This document shows positions 19,025 through 28,961 of a DNA stretch of 64,000 nt, piece by piece. Numbering within the stretch: the first letter of the stretch is position 1; each line of letters starts with the position of its first letter. The translations under genes and the position numbers were made by a program. The DNA is from Psychrobacter sp. I-STPA6b (GTDB lineage Bacteria; Pseudomonadota; Gammaproteobacteria; Pseudomonadales; Moraxellaceae). The stretch spans positions 273,009-337,008 of the forward strand of contig NZ_VEWM01000080.1 of assembly GCF_020662265.1 (NCBI RefSeq), given 5' to 3'. Under the pieces are notes generated by a model. It did no database searches, had not been told where the DNA came from, and worked only from the letters and a program-made list of their open reading frames with translations.

Positions 19025-20260
19025 TTACTCATAGCGTAACGTCTGAGCTGGCTGGATTTTAGCAGCACGTCGAGCAGGATATATTGTTGCTAAAAAGCTT
19101 AATAAAAAGGAAGTACTGGTAATAATAAGTACATCCAACCAGCGCAACTGTGATGGTAAATAATTAATAAAGTAAGCATCAAATAAGTGTAAAGAAAATG
19201 TCTGATTGACCCAACCTAAAACATCACCAATAGTCAATGCTAAAATCACACCGAGGATTGTTCCTGTAACTGTACCAATCACTCCAATAACCACACCCTG
19301 AACCATAAATACCTGTGTAATCAGCTTTGGTGAAGCACCAAATGTCTTCAAAATTGCAATATCTGCTTTTTTATCTGTTACCAACATCACCAAGCTCGAC
19401 ACAATATTAAAGGCCGCAACAATAATAATTAAAAACAGCAATAGTCCCACCATTGCCTTCTCCATCTGGATAGCACCAAACAGATTGCCATGCGTATTTG
19501 TCCAATCATTTGCATACAACATATCTGGAGCAATATTTCTTGCCCTATCTGCAACTTGTGGTGCTTTAAAAATATTATGTAGCTTCATACGGATGCCTTG
19601 CGCACCCTCAGGTAAACGCAATAACTTGGCTGCATCATTCATCGGAATAAAAGCCACCAAATTATCCACCTCACGGCTAATATTGAATGCACCAGATACC
19701 GTAAAGCGCTTAAATCTTGGAATCACACCAGCAGGTGATGGTGATGCTTCTGGTAAAACTAACGTTACCTTATCGCCAACTTGTAACCCAAGTGCCTGAA
19801 GCATACTTTCACCCAAAACGATATTAAACTCACCTGCCTGCAAGCTATCAATACTACCCTGTACCATATGATTATTAATGATAGATACTTGTTGCTCATA
19901 CTCAGGCTCAATACCAGTCACCATAATACCAGCAACCTGACCATTTGCTGTCAACATCCCCTGTAGCTCAATAAATGGTGCAGCCGCCACAACCTCTGGG
20001 TCTTTCTTAATCTCATCGGCTAATGCTGGCCAATCTGTAATAATCTCACCTGCACTAACCGTCGCCTGTGGTACCATACCCAAAATACGAGTTTTTAACT
20101 CACGGTCAAAGCCATTCATCACGGATAGCACAGTAATCAATACTGCCACACCCAAAGTTAGCCCTACCATAGAGATGAGAGAAATCAAAGAAATAAATCG
20201 ATTACTGCGCTCAGCACGGGTATATCGTAAACCAAGAAATAACGCTAAGGGTCGAAACAT
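19025..20260 (-). CDS. lolC: Lipoprotein-releasing permease (LolC/LolE family, LolF-like)
   Basis: This 411-residue inner-membrane permease is the partner of LolD. It begins FRPLALFLGLRYTRAERSNRFISLISLISM and then GLTLGVAVLITVLSVMNGFDRELK, the classic first helix of LolC/E. A large periplasmic domain follows, then three more helices in an FtsX-type region, ending IYPARRAAKIQPAQTLRYE. Only one permease gene is next to lolD, so this is probably the single LolF form reported for Acinetobacter-like bacteria, which combines features of LolC and LolE and works as a homodimer. That interpretation depends on no second permease existing elsewhere. Confidence 0.9.
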   Translation of the reverse strand: MFRPLALFLGLRYTRAERSNRFISLISLISMVGLTLGVAVLITVLSVMNGFDRELKTRILGMVPQATVSAGEIITDWPALADEIKKDPEVVAAAPFIELQGMLTANGQVAGIMVTGIEPEYEQQVSIINNHMVQGSIDSLQAGEFNIVLGESMLQALGLQVGDKVTLVLPEASPSPAGVIPRFKRFTVSGAFNISREVDNLVAFIPMNDAAKLLRLPEGAQGIRMKLHNIFKAPQVADRARNIAPDMLYANDWTNTHGNLFGAIQMEKAMVGLLLFLIIIVAAFNIVSSLVMLVTDKKADIAILKTFGASPKLITQVFMVQGVVIGVIGTVTGTILGVILALTIGDVLGWVNQTFSLHLFDAYFINYLPSQLRWLDVLIITSTSFLLSFLATIYPARRAAKIQPAQTLRYE

Positions 20261-20767
20261 AATTAATACTCTATCATCTTAAATAACAAGAACAGCATAT
20301 TTAGGTTTTATCATATATGACACATATCAAAGTCTACTAAATATCTCAAGATTCATACTATTTGCAAATAACAACCTAAAATACCATCTTATCTGGCTTA
20401 GTTATTTACCAAAATAGCAACTCAATAGACCCTACAATCATAAAAAGGACATAGTTTGACATAAAATGATACTCATTGCCTATGTTTAATAGCCACTGGC
20501 TACTTTTTTATAGTAAAGCAATCATAAAGCTGTAAAAATATATTCAAATACCTTAAAAGCTCCAAATTAAACTGAAGGGTAAATAGACCATATTCTTATT
20601 TCATCTTTTGTGTTATACAGCCAACACCAACGAATACCTCACTGGCTAGTAAACAATAAAAAGCCCTAACGCCATCTTGTAATTTTTATATCTGCCCCTA
20701 TCTAAGAGAAGAGATAAAAATGGCAAACATACCAAACATTAGCATTTAAATACCAGCGATTAAGTCT
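20261..20767. other. Intergenic region, no gene seen
   Basis: This AT-rich gap of 507 bases lies between the divergent lol operon and a hypothetical gene. It should hold both promoters. I found no small gene with a ribosome site, no tRNA and no clear repeat. Confidence 0.5.
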
Positions 20768-21751
20768 ATGACTATGACAACACATTACAAATATCAATCA
20801 ACACAAACACCAAACCAATCACCTATCAAGGTTACGCTAACTTCAGAGCAGACTGCAGGGCATAGTGACCACTGGCAAATACTTACTAACGATATCACCC
20901 AAGTACCTAACTGGCTGAGTTTATCTATTGATACCGCAGGTCTACCAAGCGGACTACATACCCAACAAGATACTCAAAAGCAAGACCACTTATTACTCTC
21001 AGATAAACATACCTGTCATATCAATCAAATACTTGCCATTGATAATGGCAAACCGAAACATTTTGTCAATGCCTTCCCTTGTGTCAATAGCCCCTATGGA
21101 GCTAACTGCCAAATTGAACGTATTATTATTAATGAGCAAACACAAGACGCCGTACTTCGTCTAATTAGTGAAGACGGCAGTATCATATACGCCTTTGATC
21201 AATTGTATAGTATCAATCACAATCAATACCAAAAAGAACATTTATACTTTGTCAATCTCAGTGGCTGGGCTTATGAAATAACACCGAGCATTCAAGATGA
21301 AGTCATACGAGTCGAAGACCCAGAAGCCATCCGTTACCACCGAGCATTTAATGATATTGTAGCGGCTAATAATGGTATTCCACCTGAAGACATCGCCGAA
21401 AAAATCAAAGCATGGCAACCAGAATCTAAAACAAGCAATGATGAGCTTGCCCCTGTAGAAATTAACCTTGGGCATATGTGCGCTTACTTATTTGGAGAAA
21501 CACTGGGACAAGAAGACGAAGCATGGTGTCAAGGTCAAGTCTTAGGCATGCAAACCACCACATTTTATGAGCAAGAAATAACACTTATGGATGTCGCTAT
21601 ATTACGTGAACCAGATGCTAATCCTCTGGTTGTGCGATTAGCCACTCCTACTACAAATATTAAAGGCAATATCGCTGTAAATGACTACATTCAAGCCAAT
21701 ATTTGGCTACAGGCAGCAATTTATAGTGAAAACCAAAAAAATACTAAGTAA
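20768..21751 (+). CDS. Conserved-looking hypothetical protein, 327 aa
   Basis: I do not recognise this 327-residue protein. It has no signal peptide or membrane segment, and is polar with many Gln, Asn and Thr. It contains a Cys-bearing phrase (FVNAFPCVNSPYGANCQIERI), several Trp residues, and a C-terminal half with MCAYLFGETLGQEDEAWCQG. It looks cytoplasmic and well folded rather than low-complexity. A strong terminator follows the stop and no partner gene is nearby. The start has no strong ribosome site, and ATG3 (20774) is an alternative. Confidence 0.75.
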   Translation: MTMTTHYKYQSTQTPNQSPIKVTLTSEQTAGHSDHWQILTNDITQVPNWLSLSIDTAGLPSGLHTQQDTQKQDHLLLSDKHTCHINQILAIDNGKPKHFVNAFPCVNSPYGANCQIERIIINEQTQDAVLRLISEDGSIIYAFDQLYSINHNQYQKEHLYFVNLSGWAYEITPSIQDEVIRVEDPEAIRYHRAFNDIVAANNGIPPEDIAEKIKAWQPESKTSNDELAPVEINLGHMCAYLFGETLGQEDEAWCQGQVLGMQTTTFYEQEITLMDVAILREPDANPLVVRLATPTTNIKGNIAVNDYIQANIWLQAAIYSENQKNTK

Positions 21752-21796
21752 CACACACCATCAGATGTAGAGATTGTAGAGATACTATCTATAATG

Positions 21797-21824
21797 CAAA
21801 ACCCTGCTAAATAGCAGGGTTTTG
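21797..21824 (+). terminator. Intrinsic terminator
   Basis: CAAAACCCTGCT pairs perfectly with AGCAGGGTTTTG around a four-base loop. It lies 45 bases after the 327-residue hypothetical gene. Confidence 0.85.
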
Positions 21825-21939
21825 TGGATTTATACACATAGAGTTATTTACAAAAACTAGAAAAACACGGTATCATGCTTAAAAAGCATACAAAAATATA
21901 ATAACAGTGACTATCTGTTATCTTTCTAAGTTGCCTCTT

Positions 21940-22107
21940 ATGAAACAAAATCGTATTAAACACAATTACCACTCTGAGCTAAAGCCTACCATTATTGCCA
22001 TTAATAAAAACCATATCTACCAAAAACCTTTTAAACTTCCACGTCATCAGTTTTTACCACTCTGTTTCTTTATCTCTGGTGCCATATTGATACAACTCTT
22101 TTTGTAA
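21940..22107 (+). CDS. Possible small protein with C-terminal membrane helix
   Basis: This open frame of 55 codons (66 if the GTG at 21907 is used) encodes a basic N-terminal half (KQNRIKHNYHSELKPT) and a hydrophobic C-terminus (LPLCFFISGAILIQLFL), which is a plausible tail-anchored membrane peptide. No convincing ribosome site is present, so it may not be real. It is isolated between the terminator of the hypothetical gene and the dispersed repeat. Confidence 0.3.
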   Translation: MKQNRIKHNYHSELKPTIIAINKNHIYQKPFKLPRHQFLPLCFFISGAILIQLFL

Positions 22108-22210
22108 TCATTCATCTTATTTAGCATACTAACCACTAATTCTTTAATTAGGTAATTAGGATCTGCTGAACTTTTACCACGTTATACTAATATCTACAAG
22201 GAATACAGCT

Positions 22211-22272
22211 ACTTTTTACTTTCATGTAACAATTGGCTAAATTCTCCTATGAAGATGAATGTTCAACAGAAC
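22211..22272 (-). repeat. Dispersed intergenic repeat, copy 3
   Basis: On the minus strand this reads TTCTGTTGAACATTCATCTT and continues CATAGGAGAATTTAGCCAAT, and then TTACATGAAAGTAAAA. It matches the copy at 58789-58850 over about 60 bases with few substitutions and small gaps. Confidence 0.75.
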
Positions 22273-22307
22273 CTAATATCCTTATTAATGAACAGATAAA
22301 AACATAT

Positions 22308-22336
22308 AAAAAAGCACCCAAATCTGAGTGCTTTTT
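22308..22336 (-). terminator. Intrinsic terminator after SCP2 gene
   Basis: AAAAAAGCAC and GTGCTTTTT form a hairpin with a T run on the minus strand, 80 bases downstream of the SCP2 gene. Confidence 0.6.
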
Positions 22337-22415
22337 AAAGTATTGTGCTATCAAACTAGCTAACAATACCTACTAACGAAGGACTATAACATATGGTCAT
22401 CACTGACTAATATGG

Positions 22416-22802
22416 TTACGCCTGTTCAGTAATCTCAACAATACGCTTATATAAACTTTTTTGCTCTTCACTTGGTTTTGCACTTTGTAGCGCCATCAAC
22501 TGGCTCATATCACCATCAACTCGAATATCACCCGACATAAATGCTTGCATTGCCTTATTCATATCAAAGTTAAAAGCCAAGTCTTTTAATGCTGATTCAG
22601 TTAAAGTAACCGTTGTTGACGCAGAAGCTTTACCCTTTTTTAACTTACCTTCTTCTAGATAAGCTTCAATCTCTTCACCCTGATTAGTTACTTTCAGGTT
22701 CATTACCATACTTGCTAATGATGGTGGTAAATTCAAGTCGCCTGCTTCCTGATTTAACTGTTCTACTTGTTCAAACCACTCATCTGTTAAAAATACTGCC
22801 AT
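22416..22802 (-). CDS. SCP2 sterol-binding domain protein
   Basis: This is a 128-residue protein with a single SCP2-like lipid-binding domain: NLPPSLASMVMNLKVTNQG, then YLEEGKLKKGKAS and TTVTLTESALKDLAFNFDMNKAMQAFMSGDIRVDGDMSQLMAL in separate segments. The last part, where a ...L...G.I...GD...L.. pattern closes the hydrophobic tunnel, is the clearest family mark. Bacterial members bind acyl chains or quinone-like lipids; the ligand here is unknown. The ATG at 22802 has AGGA seven bases upstream and is preferred over the ATG at 22808. It is a single-gene unit. Confidence 0.85.
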   Translation of the reverse strand: MAVFLTDEWFEQVEQLNQEAGDLNLPPSLASMVMNLKVTNQGEEIEAYLEEGKLKKGKASASTTVTLTESALKDLAFNFDMNKAMQAFMSGDIRVDGDMSQLMALQSAKPSEEQKSLYKRIVEITEQA

Positions 22803-23714
22803 AATCATATCCTATTGTTCAGTTAAGTAATGGACTCAATTGTAGTGATATTTTCTATCCATACAATCCATCTTGTTCTTGAATATTTGCAAGAGTCTAA
22901 TTCAATTATTAGATACTCTACCATAACTTGGACCTGATTGTAGCAACCTCAACAACAACTGTCTTAAAAATTTATGACTACTTATTATTGAATTTTGTTA
23001 ATAGCACTCCCTGCCTATATAACAACCGTTGATTGTCTCCCAATACAAATAAATATATTTAGAACAAATAAAAGAGATGGCTATAGCCCAGCCCAACTCC
23101 AGCAGCTCTGTAGTACAACAAACTATAGTAAACATCCAGTGTGCTGTTACTTATTCGTCATTATTTTGTCTATATCACCATAAACCAGAAGCATTATCGA
23201 CCATTTAGACCAAACTATTAGCTTATTTAGTCTAAAACTGGGATTGACTAATCTTTTCCTTACAAATATTATGGTTTTTTAAGATTTGACTGAATCGTCA
23301 GATGATATTTCTATTGCTTTAGGTTACAATAGGACAATGTTTAGACAAAATCGGGAGTTTTAACTCATAGATAGTAATATAACCTTAACTTAACGTCTAC
23401 TTACACGTTAATCATGGGTCATTTGCTAAGTAGCCATCGCCACTTCTAATATGTTTGCGACATTACTTATATTGTACACATTTGGGATCTACTCTAAGTA
23501 TTGAGAGATTCGACAGTAAAAGAGTCTACTAAAGATACTCACTACTGTCCTTTATAAGATAATGATGAAGACTATATGTAAAAATGTCTACTTTAAATAG
23601 TAGCCAAACATAGCGATTCATATCGATATTCGTGTTTTGAGTCAATGATATTGGGCGATGTCTTAATCTGTAGTTACTTCTACTGATCATTCGGGCTGTA
23701 AAGGAAATCTTCCA
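22803..23714. other. Long intergenic region before cco operon
   Basis: About 910 bases carry no convincing gene. A 62-codon open frame at 22995 lacks a ribosome site and coding-like composition. The region contains the promoter of ccoNOQP. I looked for a canonical FNR box (TTGAT-N4-ATCAA) and did not find one. AAGGAAA lies before the ccoN start. Confidence 0.5.
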
Positions 23715-25205
23715 ATGAGTTTACAAAACACAGCAGTCGCCTCAATCGACAAAGATTACGAAATCACCATCGTCCGATACTTTACTATCATGACAGTGAT
23801 TTGGGGCATCATCGGGATGAGCCTCGGTGTTTTTATTGCATCGCAGTTAGCATGGCCATTTCTTAATTTTGATATACCTTGGCTGACGTTCAGTCGACTA
23901 AGGCCTCTTCATACTAATGCAGTTATTTTTGCCTTTGGTGGTTCTGCATTATTTGCAACATCTTACTATATCGTACAGCGGACGTGTAAAACACGACTCT
24001 TCGCACCTTACCTTGCTTGGTTTACCTTTTGGGGATGGCAAGCAATTATTGTTGCCGCTGTTATATCTCTTCCTCTAGGATATACCACATCAAAAGAATA
24101 CGCAGAGCTTGAGTGGCCAATTGATATCATGATTGCAGTAGTTTGGGTTGCCTATGCTATTGTTTTCTTTGGTACGGTCATCAAACGTAAAACCTCACAT
24201 ATCTATGTTGCTAACTGGTTCTTTGCAGCTTTTATCATCACAATTGCCTTATTACACATTGTGAATAGCTTAGCAATTCCAGTATCACCCATGAAGTCTT
24301 ATTCATTATTTGGTGGTGCAACAGATGCGATGGTACAGTGGTGGTATGGTCACAATGCTGTCGGCTTTTACCTAACCGCGGCCTTCTTAGGGATGATGTA
24401 CTACTTTGTTCCTGTTCAGATTGGACGACCTGTTTACTCTTATCGACTATCTATTGTTCACTTCTGGGCACTTATCGCAGCTTATATGTGGGCAGGTGGT
24501 CACCATCTTCACTACTCAGCACTACCAGACTGGGCACAGTCTTTAGGTATGGTCTTCTCAATCATTCTATTTGCACCTTCTTGGGGTGGGATGATTAACG
24601 GGGTACTTACCTTATCAGGTAGCTGGGACAAACTACGTACAGACCCCATCATTCGCTTCTTGATTGTGGCATTGTCATTCTATGCGATGTCTACATTTGA
24701 AGGACCAATGATGTCTATTAAGACTGTTAACGCCTTATCACATGATACTGACTGGACTATTGGTCACGTTCACTCAGGCGCACTGGGTTGGGTTGGTATG
24801 ATTACTATTGGTTCAATATATGTACTATTACCACGTATTTATAACAAACCAAAAATGTACTCTACACCATTAATTACAGCTCACTTCTGGTTAGCAACAG
24901 CAGGTACTATTTTCTATATCGTATCTATGTGGATATCAGGTATTGGTCAAGGTATGATGTGGCGTCAAACTAACCCAGATGGCACACTTGTATATAGCTT
25001 CATTGATACAGTTGAGTTTTCTCACTATCCTTATATCGGACGTGCTTTTGGTGGTCTACTATATGTAAGTGGTATGTTTGTTATGGCATACAACTGCTAT
25101 AAAACACTCAAAATGCCTGATGCAATACCTCAAGGTACAGCAGACCCTACAGATCATGATACTGTCCCATTAAAGGACGTTGATACACAACCTGTGAAAG
25201 TATAA
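23715..25205 (+). CDS. ccoN: cbb3-type cytochrome c oxidase subunit I
   Basis: This is the catalytic subunit of the high-affinity cbb3 oxidase, which reduces O2 at low oxygen with electrons from cytochrome c and pumps protons. It has 496 residues with about twelve helices. Visible marks are [29 protein letters not shown] (heme b His), [26 protein letters not shown] (CuB His and cross-linked Tyr region), [16 protein letters not shown] (two CuB His) and [15 protein letters not shown] (heme His pair). The N-terminal soluble tail and the C-terminal acidic tail are slightly longer than usual. It is the first gene of ccoNOQP. Confidence 0.98.
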   Translation: MSLQNTAVASIDKDYEITIVRYFTIMTVIWGIIGMSLGVFIASQLAWPFLNFDIPWLTFSRLRPLHTNAVIFAFGGSALFATSYYIVQRTCKTRLFAPYLAWFTFWGWQAIIVAAVISLPLGYTTSKEYAELEWPIDIMIAVVWVAYAIVFFGTVIKRKTSHIYVANWFFAAFIITIALLHIVNSLAIPVSPMKSYSLFGGATDAMVQWWYGHNAVGFYLTAAFLGMMYYFVPVQIGRPVYSYRLSIVHFWALIAAYMWAGGHHLHYSALPDWAQSLGMVFSIILFAPSWGGMINGVLTLSGSWDKLRTDPIIRFLIVALSFYAMSTFEGPMMSIKTVNALSHDTDWTIGHVHSGALGWVGMITIGSIYVLLPRIYNKPKMYSTPLITAHFWLATAGTIFYIVSMWISGIGQGMMWRQTNPDGTLVYSFIDTVEFSHYPYIGRAFGGLLYVSGMFVMAYNCYKTLKMPDAIPQGTADPTDHDTVPLKDVDTQPVKV

Positions 25206-25214
25206 GGAGCAATC

Positions 25215-25853
25215 ATGGCGGGTACACCACATGAAATAATTGAGAAAAATACAGGTCTATTGGTCATCTTTATCGTGATTGCTATTAGCTTTGCAACCTT
25301 GGTTGAGATTGTACCTTTGATCTTTGATACAAAATCTGGTGATGAAGGTGGTGTCAACCAGCCACTACCTACTATGGAGCCATGGTCACCACTAGAGTTG
25401 GCTGGACGAGATATCTATATCCGTGAAGGCTGCCACGTCTGTCATACACAGATGATTCGTCCACTACGTGCAGAAGTAGAGCGCTATGGGCCATATTCAC
25501 GTGCAGCAGAATCTGTTTGGGACCATCCATTTTTATGGGGTTCAAAACGTACTGGTCCTGACTTAGCACGTGTTGGTGGACGCTACTCTGATGACTGGCA
25601 AAAAGAGCATCTTATTGCACCAAGATCACTTGTTCCTGAATCTGTTATGCCTAACTTCCCTTGGTTAGAACATAACGAAGTTGATGGTGCAGATATTCAA
25701 GCAAAAATGCGTCTTTTCCGTGATCGTTTTGGTTTGCCCTATACAGATGAAGACATTGAGGGTGCTCCTGACCAAGTTATGGGTGCAACTGAGCTTGATG
25801 CTGTTGTTGCCTATCTTCAGCAGTTAGGTACTGCGATGGAAGGACAACGCTAA
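25215..25853 (+). CDS. ccoO: cbb3 oxidase mono-heme cytochrome subunit II
   Basis: This 212-residue membrane-anchored c-type cytochrome passes electrons to CcoN. One N-terminal helix ([21 protein letters not shown]) is followed by the heme site CHVCH (residues 73-77). The family phrase [28 protein letters not shown] and the downstream axial Met region (MPNFPWL) are present. AAGGAG lies nine bases after the ccoN stop and just before this start. The stop codon overlaps the next start (TAATG), so ccoQ is translationally coupled. Confidence 0.98.
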   Translation: MAGTPHEIIEKNTGLLVIFIVIAISFATLVEIVPLIFDTKSGDEGGVNQPLPTMEPWSPLELAGRDIYIREGCHVCHTQMIRPLRAEVERYGPYSRAAESVWDHPFLWGSKRTGPDLARVGGRYSDDWQKEHLIAPRSLVPESVMPNFPWLEHNEVDGADIQAKMRLFRDRFGLPYTDEDIEGAPDQVMGATELDAVVAYLQQLGTAMEGQR

Positions 25854-26035
25854 TGAATTTAGGCCTATTACAATCTATTGCAACTGTAGCAGCCTTTATA
25901 GCATTCATAGGTATCACTTGGTGGGCATTCTCACCAAAAAATAAAAAACGATTTGAAGAAGATGCACAACTTGCGTTCGATGATGATGATCAAGAAAGCT
26001 CATCATCTTCTAAGCAACGCAATAAGGATAAATGA
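25853..26035 (+). CDS. ccoQ: cbb3 oxidase small subunit CcoQ
   Basis: This 60-residue membrane peptide stabilises the cbb3 complex. It has one helix (ATVAAFIAFIGITWWAFSP) followed by the charged signature KNKKRFEEDAQLAFDDDD, typical of CcoQ/FixQ, and ends in Ser/Gln/Lys-rich sequence. It overlaps ccoO by one base and ccoP by four bases (ATGA), so the four subunits are tightly coupled. Confidence 0.95.
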   Translation: MNLGLLQSIATVAAFIAFIGITWWAFSPKNKKRFEEDAQLAFDDDDQESSSSSKQRNKDK

Positions 26036-27141
26036 TGAGCATATTTTGGAGTTCATGGATTACTATCTTGAGTATCGGCTGCTGGCTGTTTATTCTCGGT
26101 GTGCTAATTTTTGTTTTAAAATACAAGCCTGAAGTACAAGAAGATGGTACAACAGGACATGCTTATGATGGTATTAAAGAATACGATAAGCCACTACCAA
26201 AATGGTGGTTAGTCATTTTCTTTGGTTCTATTGTTTGGGGTGTACTGTACTGGGTACTTTTCCCAGCGCTACTTCCTGGAATCTGGCATGGTGCATCCAC
26301 AGTAGAAGTTGATGGTGAAACGAAACCTTGGACTTCCGTCAACGAACTATATAGTAATCTTGAAACAAATAATAAAATCTTTACTGATAACTTTGAGCAA
26401 AATATTTTGCCAGACGCCACTGCCGTGCAGCAGCTAAAGCAACTTAGTGATCTACAAGCAGAGCAACGCAGACAAGAAACACCATCTGCTGAGCTACAAA
26501 CACAGATTGATGAAAATATCAATAAACTGGCACCTTATGTTGTCTCATTATCACAAGACCCGAAAGCATTAATGCTTGGTCAGCGCCTATTTTTACAAAA
26601 CTGTGCGCTGTGTCATGGCTCTAACGCGACAGGTGCGACAGGTTATCCAAACTTAACTGACAATGACTGGTTGTATGGTGGCAAAGCTGAAGATATCTTA
26701 ACCACAGTACATAATGGTCGTATCGGTGGTATGCCTGCATGGCGTGATGATATTGGCGAAGATGGTGTACGAGCTGCTTCAGAGTATGTTCTATCATTAT
26801 CTCCTAGCCATGGTGACGTTAAAGGTAAATCTTATAGTAATGGTGAGCTTGATCAAACTTTAGTTAAACAAGGTTCAGCGATTTTCCAACAAAAATGCGC
26901 CCTATGTCATGGTGAAGATGGAAAAGGCATGCACTCTACTGGTGCGCCAAATCTAACTGATGATATCTGGCTTTATGGTGGTCAGCGTGAAGTTGTACGC
27001 AATACAGTCCGTCATGGCCGTGCTGGTGTCATGCCTGCATGGGAAAGCAAACTTGGTAATGAGCGTATCATGTTGATTGCAGCTTATATCTACTCACTTA
27101 GAGATGGTGGACAACCTCTTCCAGACTCTACGGGTAACTAA
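26032..27141 (+). CDS. ccoP: cbb3 oxidase di-heme cytochrome subunit III
   Basis: This 369-residue di-heme cytochrome c is the electron entry point of the oxidase. It has two N-terminal helices with the CcoP phrase GHAYDGIKEYDKPLPKWWL between them. Two CALCHG heme sites follow (Cys191-His195 and Cys289-His293), each with a later GMPAW or VMPAW axial Met. Residues about 105-180 are a Gln/Glu-rich helical insert before the first heme. Two ATG codons are adjacent (26032 and 26035). An intrinsic terminator lies about 60 bases downstream. Confidence 0.98.
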   Translation: MMSIFWSSWITILSIGCWLFILGVLIFVLKYKPEVQEDGTTGHAYDGIKEYDKPLPKWWLVIFFGSIVWGVLYWVLFPALLPGIWHGASTVEVDGETKPWTSVNELYSNLETNNKIFTDNFEQNILPDATAVQQLKQLSDLQAEQRRQETPSAELQTQIDENINKLAPYVVSLSQDPKALMLGQRLFLQNCALCHGSNATGATGYPNLTDNDWLYGGKAEDILTTVHNGRIGGMPAWRDDIGEDGVRAASEYVLSLSPSHGDVKGKSYSNGELDQTLVKQGSAIFQQKCALCHGEDGKGMHSTGAPNLTDDIWLYGGQREVVRNTVRHGRAGVMPAWESKLGNERIMLIAAYIYSLRDGGQPLPDSTGN

Positions 27142-27498
27142 GCTAAATTAGTATTTTTCAGTACCTCATTCATTGTTATATATTTAAGGTAAACATTAGA
27201 AAAGGACTGTTAATGCAGTCCTTTTTTTATAAATCCAAGTTTATATAAACTAAAATATATCTGCTTTTATTGTTCTTTTATCTGTCACTATTGTTATGGA
27301 TTTTCTCATAACTGCCCTCATATAAAAGAACAATACAAGTGATATGAGTTATCCAACATATCCGCTATATTCTTAATAATAAATGATCATAGGGCTGATG
27401 ATGTTATGACATTAGTTTTCAATATATCTATAGTTTTAAGTTTAAAAAAATTCTCATAGCCAGCCAGCAAACTGACTCTTTATTAACAAGGTGAAAGT
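27142..27498. other. Intergenic region between ccoP and ccoG
   Basis: This gap of 357 bases holds the ccoP terminator and probably the promoter of ccoGH. No small gene or clear FNR site was seen. Confidence 0.5.
27200..27228 (+). terminator. Intrinsic terminator of ccoNOQP
   Basis: AAAAGGACTG pairs with CAGTCCTTTT around six bases, followed by a run of T. It ends the oxidase structural operon and separates it from ccoGH. Confidence 0.9.
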
Positions 27499-28911
27499 AT
27501 GTCAGCACAGCAATCCAAACAAATACCTGTCCATCAAGTCGATCTTGATGCCACTAAAAAACAAGTCCACCCACGATTCGTTAGAGGGTTATATCAAAAT
27601 ATTCGACTGGTCAGCATGTACTTTTTGTTGGCTCTATTTTTACTCTTACCATGGTTACGTTATGATGGTCGCCAAGCCATCTGGTTTGATGTTCCCTCAC
27701 AACATTACTATATTTTTGGGCTAACTCTGTTTCCACAAGATTTTTATTTTGTGGCGTTCTTTTTTATCATTGCCGCTTTTACCTTATTCATGGTAACCGT
27801 CTATGCAGGACGTGTTTGGTGTGGTTATGCTTGTCCACAAACTATTTGGACACACTTATACCAACATGTTGAAAAATGGGTATTAGGAGAGCGTAATAAA
27901 CGGATTAAATTTGATAAAGAGCCATGGAGTGCCAGTAAAATTGCTAAAAAAGCCCTAATACACTTTATTTGGTTTACTATGTCAGTTATCACAGCACTGA
28001 CATTTGTTAGCTATGTATCTGGGACTGACTTTTTATATCATAGTTGGACAAGTATTAGTGTCATTCCTTTTCCTGACTGGCCAACATGGGTATGGGTATC
28101 GATGTTTATCTTTACCTTTGCCACTTATGCCAATGCTGGCTATATGCGTGAGCAGATGTGTATCCATATCTGTCCATATGGGCGTTTCCAGAGTGTAATG
28201 TTCGATAAAGATACGCTGATTGTATCTTATGACTATAACCGAGGCGAACCACGCGGACCACGTAAGAAAGGAACACATCCTGAGAATCTCGGTGACTGTG
28301 TACAGTGTACCATGTGTGTTCAGGTCTGCCCGACAGGGATTGATATTCGTGATGGTCTGCAAGTCGCCTGTATTCAGTGTGCAGCTTGTGTTGATGCTTG
28401 TAATGAAATTATGGATAAAGTTGGTTACCCACGTGGGCTTATCCGCTATACCACTGAACGACAACTGGTAGAAAAAGAAAAAAGTCGTCTACTTCGTCCT
28501 CGACTATTTGCCTACTCTGCCTTATTAATCTTCTTAATCTCTGTCTCTCTCTATACCTTGACAGATAGGGTTCCACTAGAAATTGATATTCGCCGTGACC
28601 GTAATCAACTTTCATCTATCAATGCTGAGGGTATGATTGAAAACAGCTATATTATTAAAGTAACCAATAAAACTCAGCAAGCACATGATTACCTCATCAC
28701 ACTAACACCACAAGATGGTCTAACACTACGCACTCGCTTTAGCAGTTTGCCTCTTAATGCTGGAGAAAGTTATGACTTGCCGATAAGAATCATTGGTGAT
28801 CCAAGCATCGTTAAGAAAGGTCAGACTCAAATTGAGCTAAATGTCGATAGTAAAGATGGGCAATATCATGTTTCAAAACAAAATGTATTTACCACACAAG
28901 GGCAAGACTAA
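27499..28911 (+). CDS. ccoG: cbb3 oxidase assembly ferredoxin-like protein CcoG
   Basis: CcoG (RdxA/FixG) is a membrane iron-sulfur protein; in other bacteria it acts as a cupric reductase needed to supply copper to the cbb3 CuB site. This copy has 470 residues. After several N-terminal helices and the CGYACPQT motif (VWCGYACPQTIWTHLYQHVE) come CIHICPYGRFQSVM and the ferredoxin clusters CVQCTMCVQVCPTGIDIRDG and CIQCAACVDACNEIMDKVG. A further helix and a C-terminal Ig-like domain follow. AAGGTGAAAG precedes the ATG. The usual CcoI copper ATPase and CcoS are not downstream in this window. Confidence 0.96.
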   Translation: MSAQQSKQIPVHQVDLDATKKQVHPRFVRGLYQNIRLVSMYFLLALFLLLPWLRYDGRQAIWFDVPSQHYYIFGLTLFPQDFYFVAFFFIIAAFTLFMVTVYAGRVWCGYACPQTIWTHLYQHVEKWVLGERNKRIKFDKEPWSASKIAKKALIHFIWFTMSVITALTFVSYVSGTDFLYHSWTSISVIPFPDWPTWVWVSMFIFTFATYANAGYMREQMCIHICPYGRFQSVMFDKDTLIVSYDYNRGEPRGPRKKGTHPENLGDCVQCTMCVQVCPTGIDIRDGLQVACIQCAACVDACNEIMDKVGYPRGLIRYTTERQLVEKEKSRLLRPRLFAYSALLIFLISVSLYTLTDRVPLEIDIRRDRNQLSSINAEGMIENSYIIKVTNKTQQAHDYLITLTPQDGLTLRTRFSSLPLNAGESYDLPIRIIGDPSIVKKGQTQIELNVDSKDGQYHVSKQNVFTTQGQD

Positions 28912-28961
28912 AACGTGGCATAATATGGTCTTGATGCAAAATGTAACTGAAAGAGGCACTA

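Noticed and set aside
22995..23183. 62-codon open frame before ccoN
   Set aside because: No ribosome site, odd composition and no recognisable feature; likely chance in a long non-coding gap.
22803..23714. FNR (Anr) binding site ahead of ccoNOQP
   Set aside because: Expected from the biology, but no match to TTGAT-N4-ATCAA was visible by eye.
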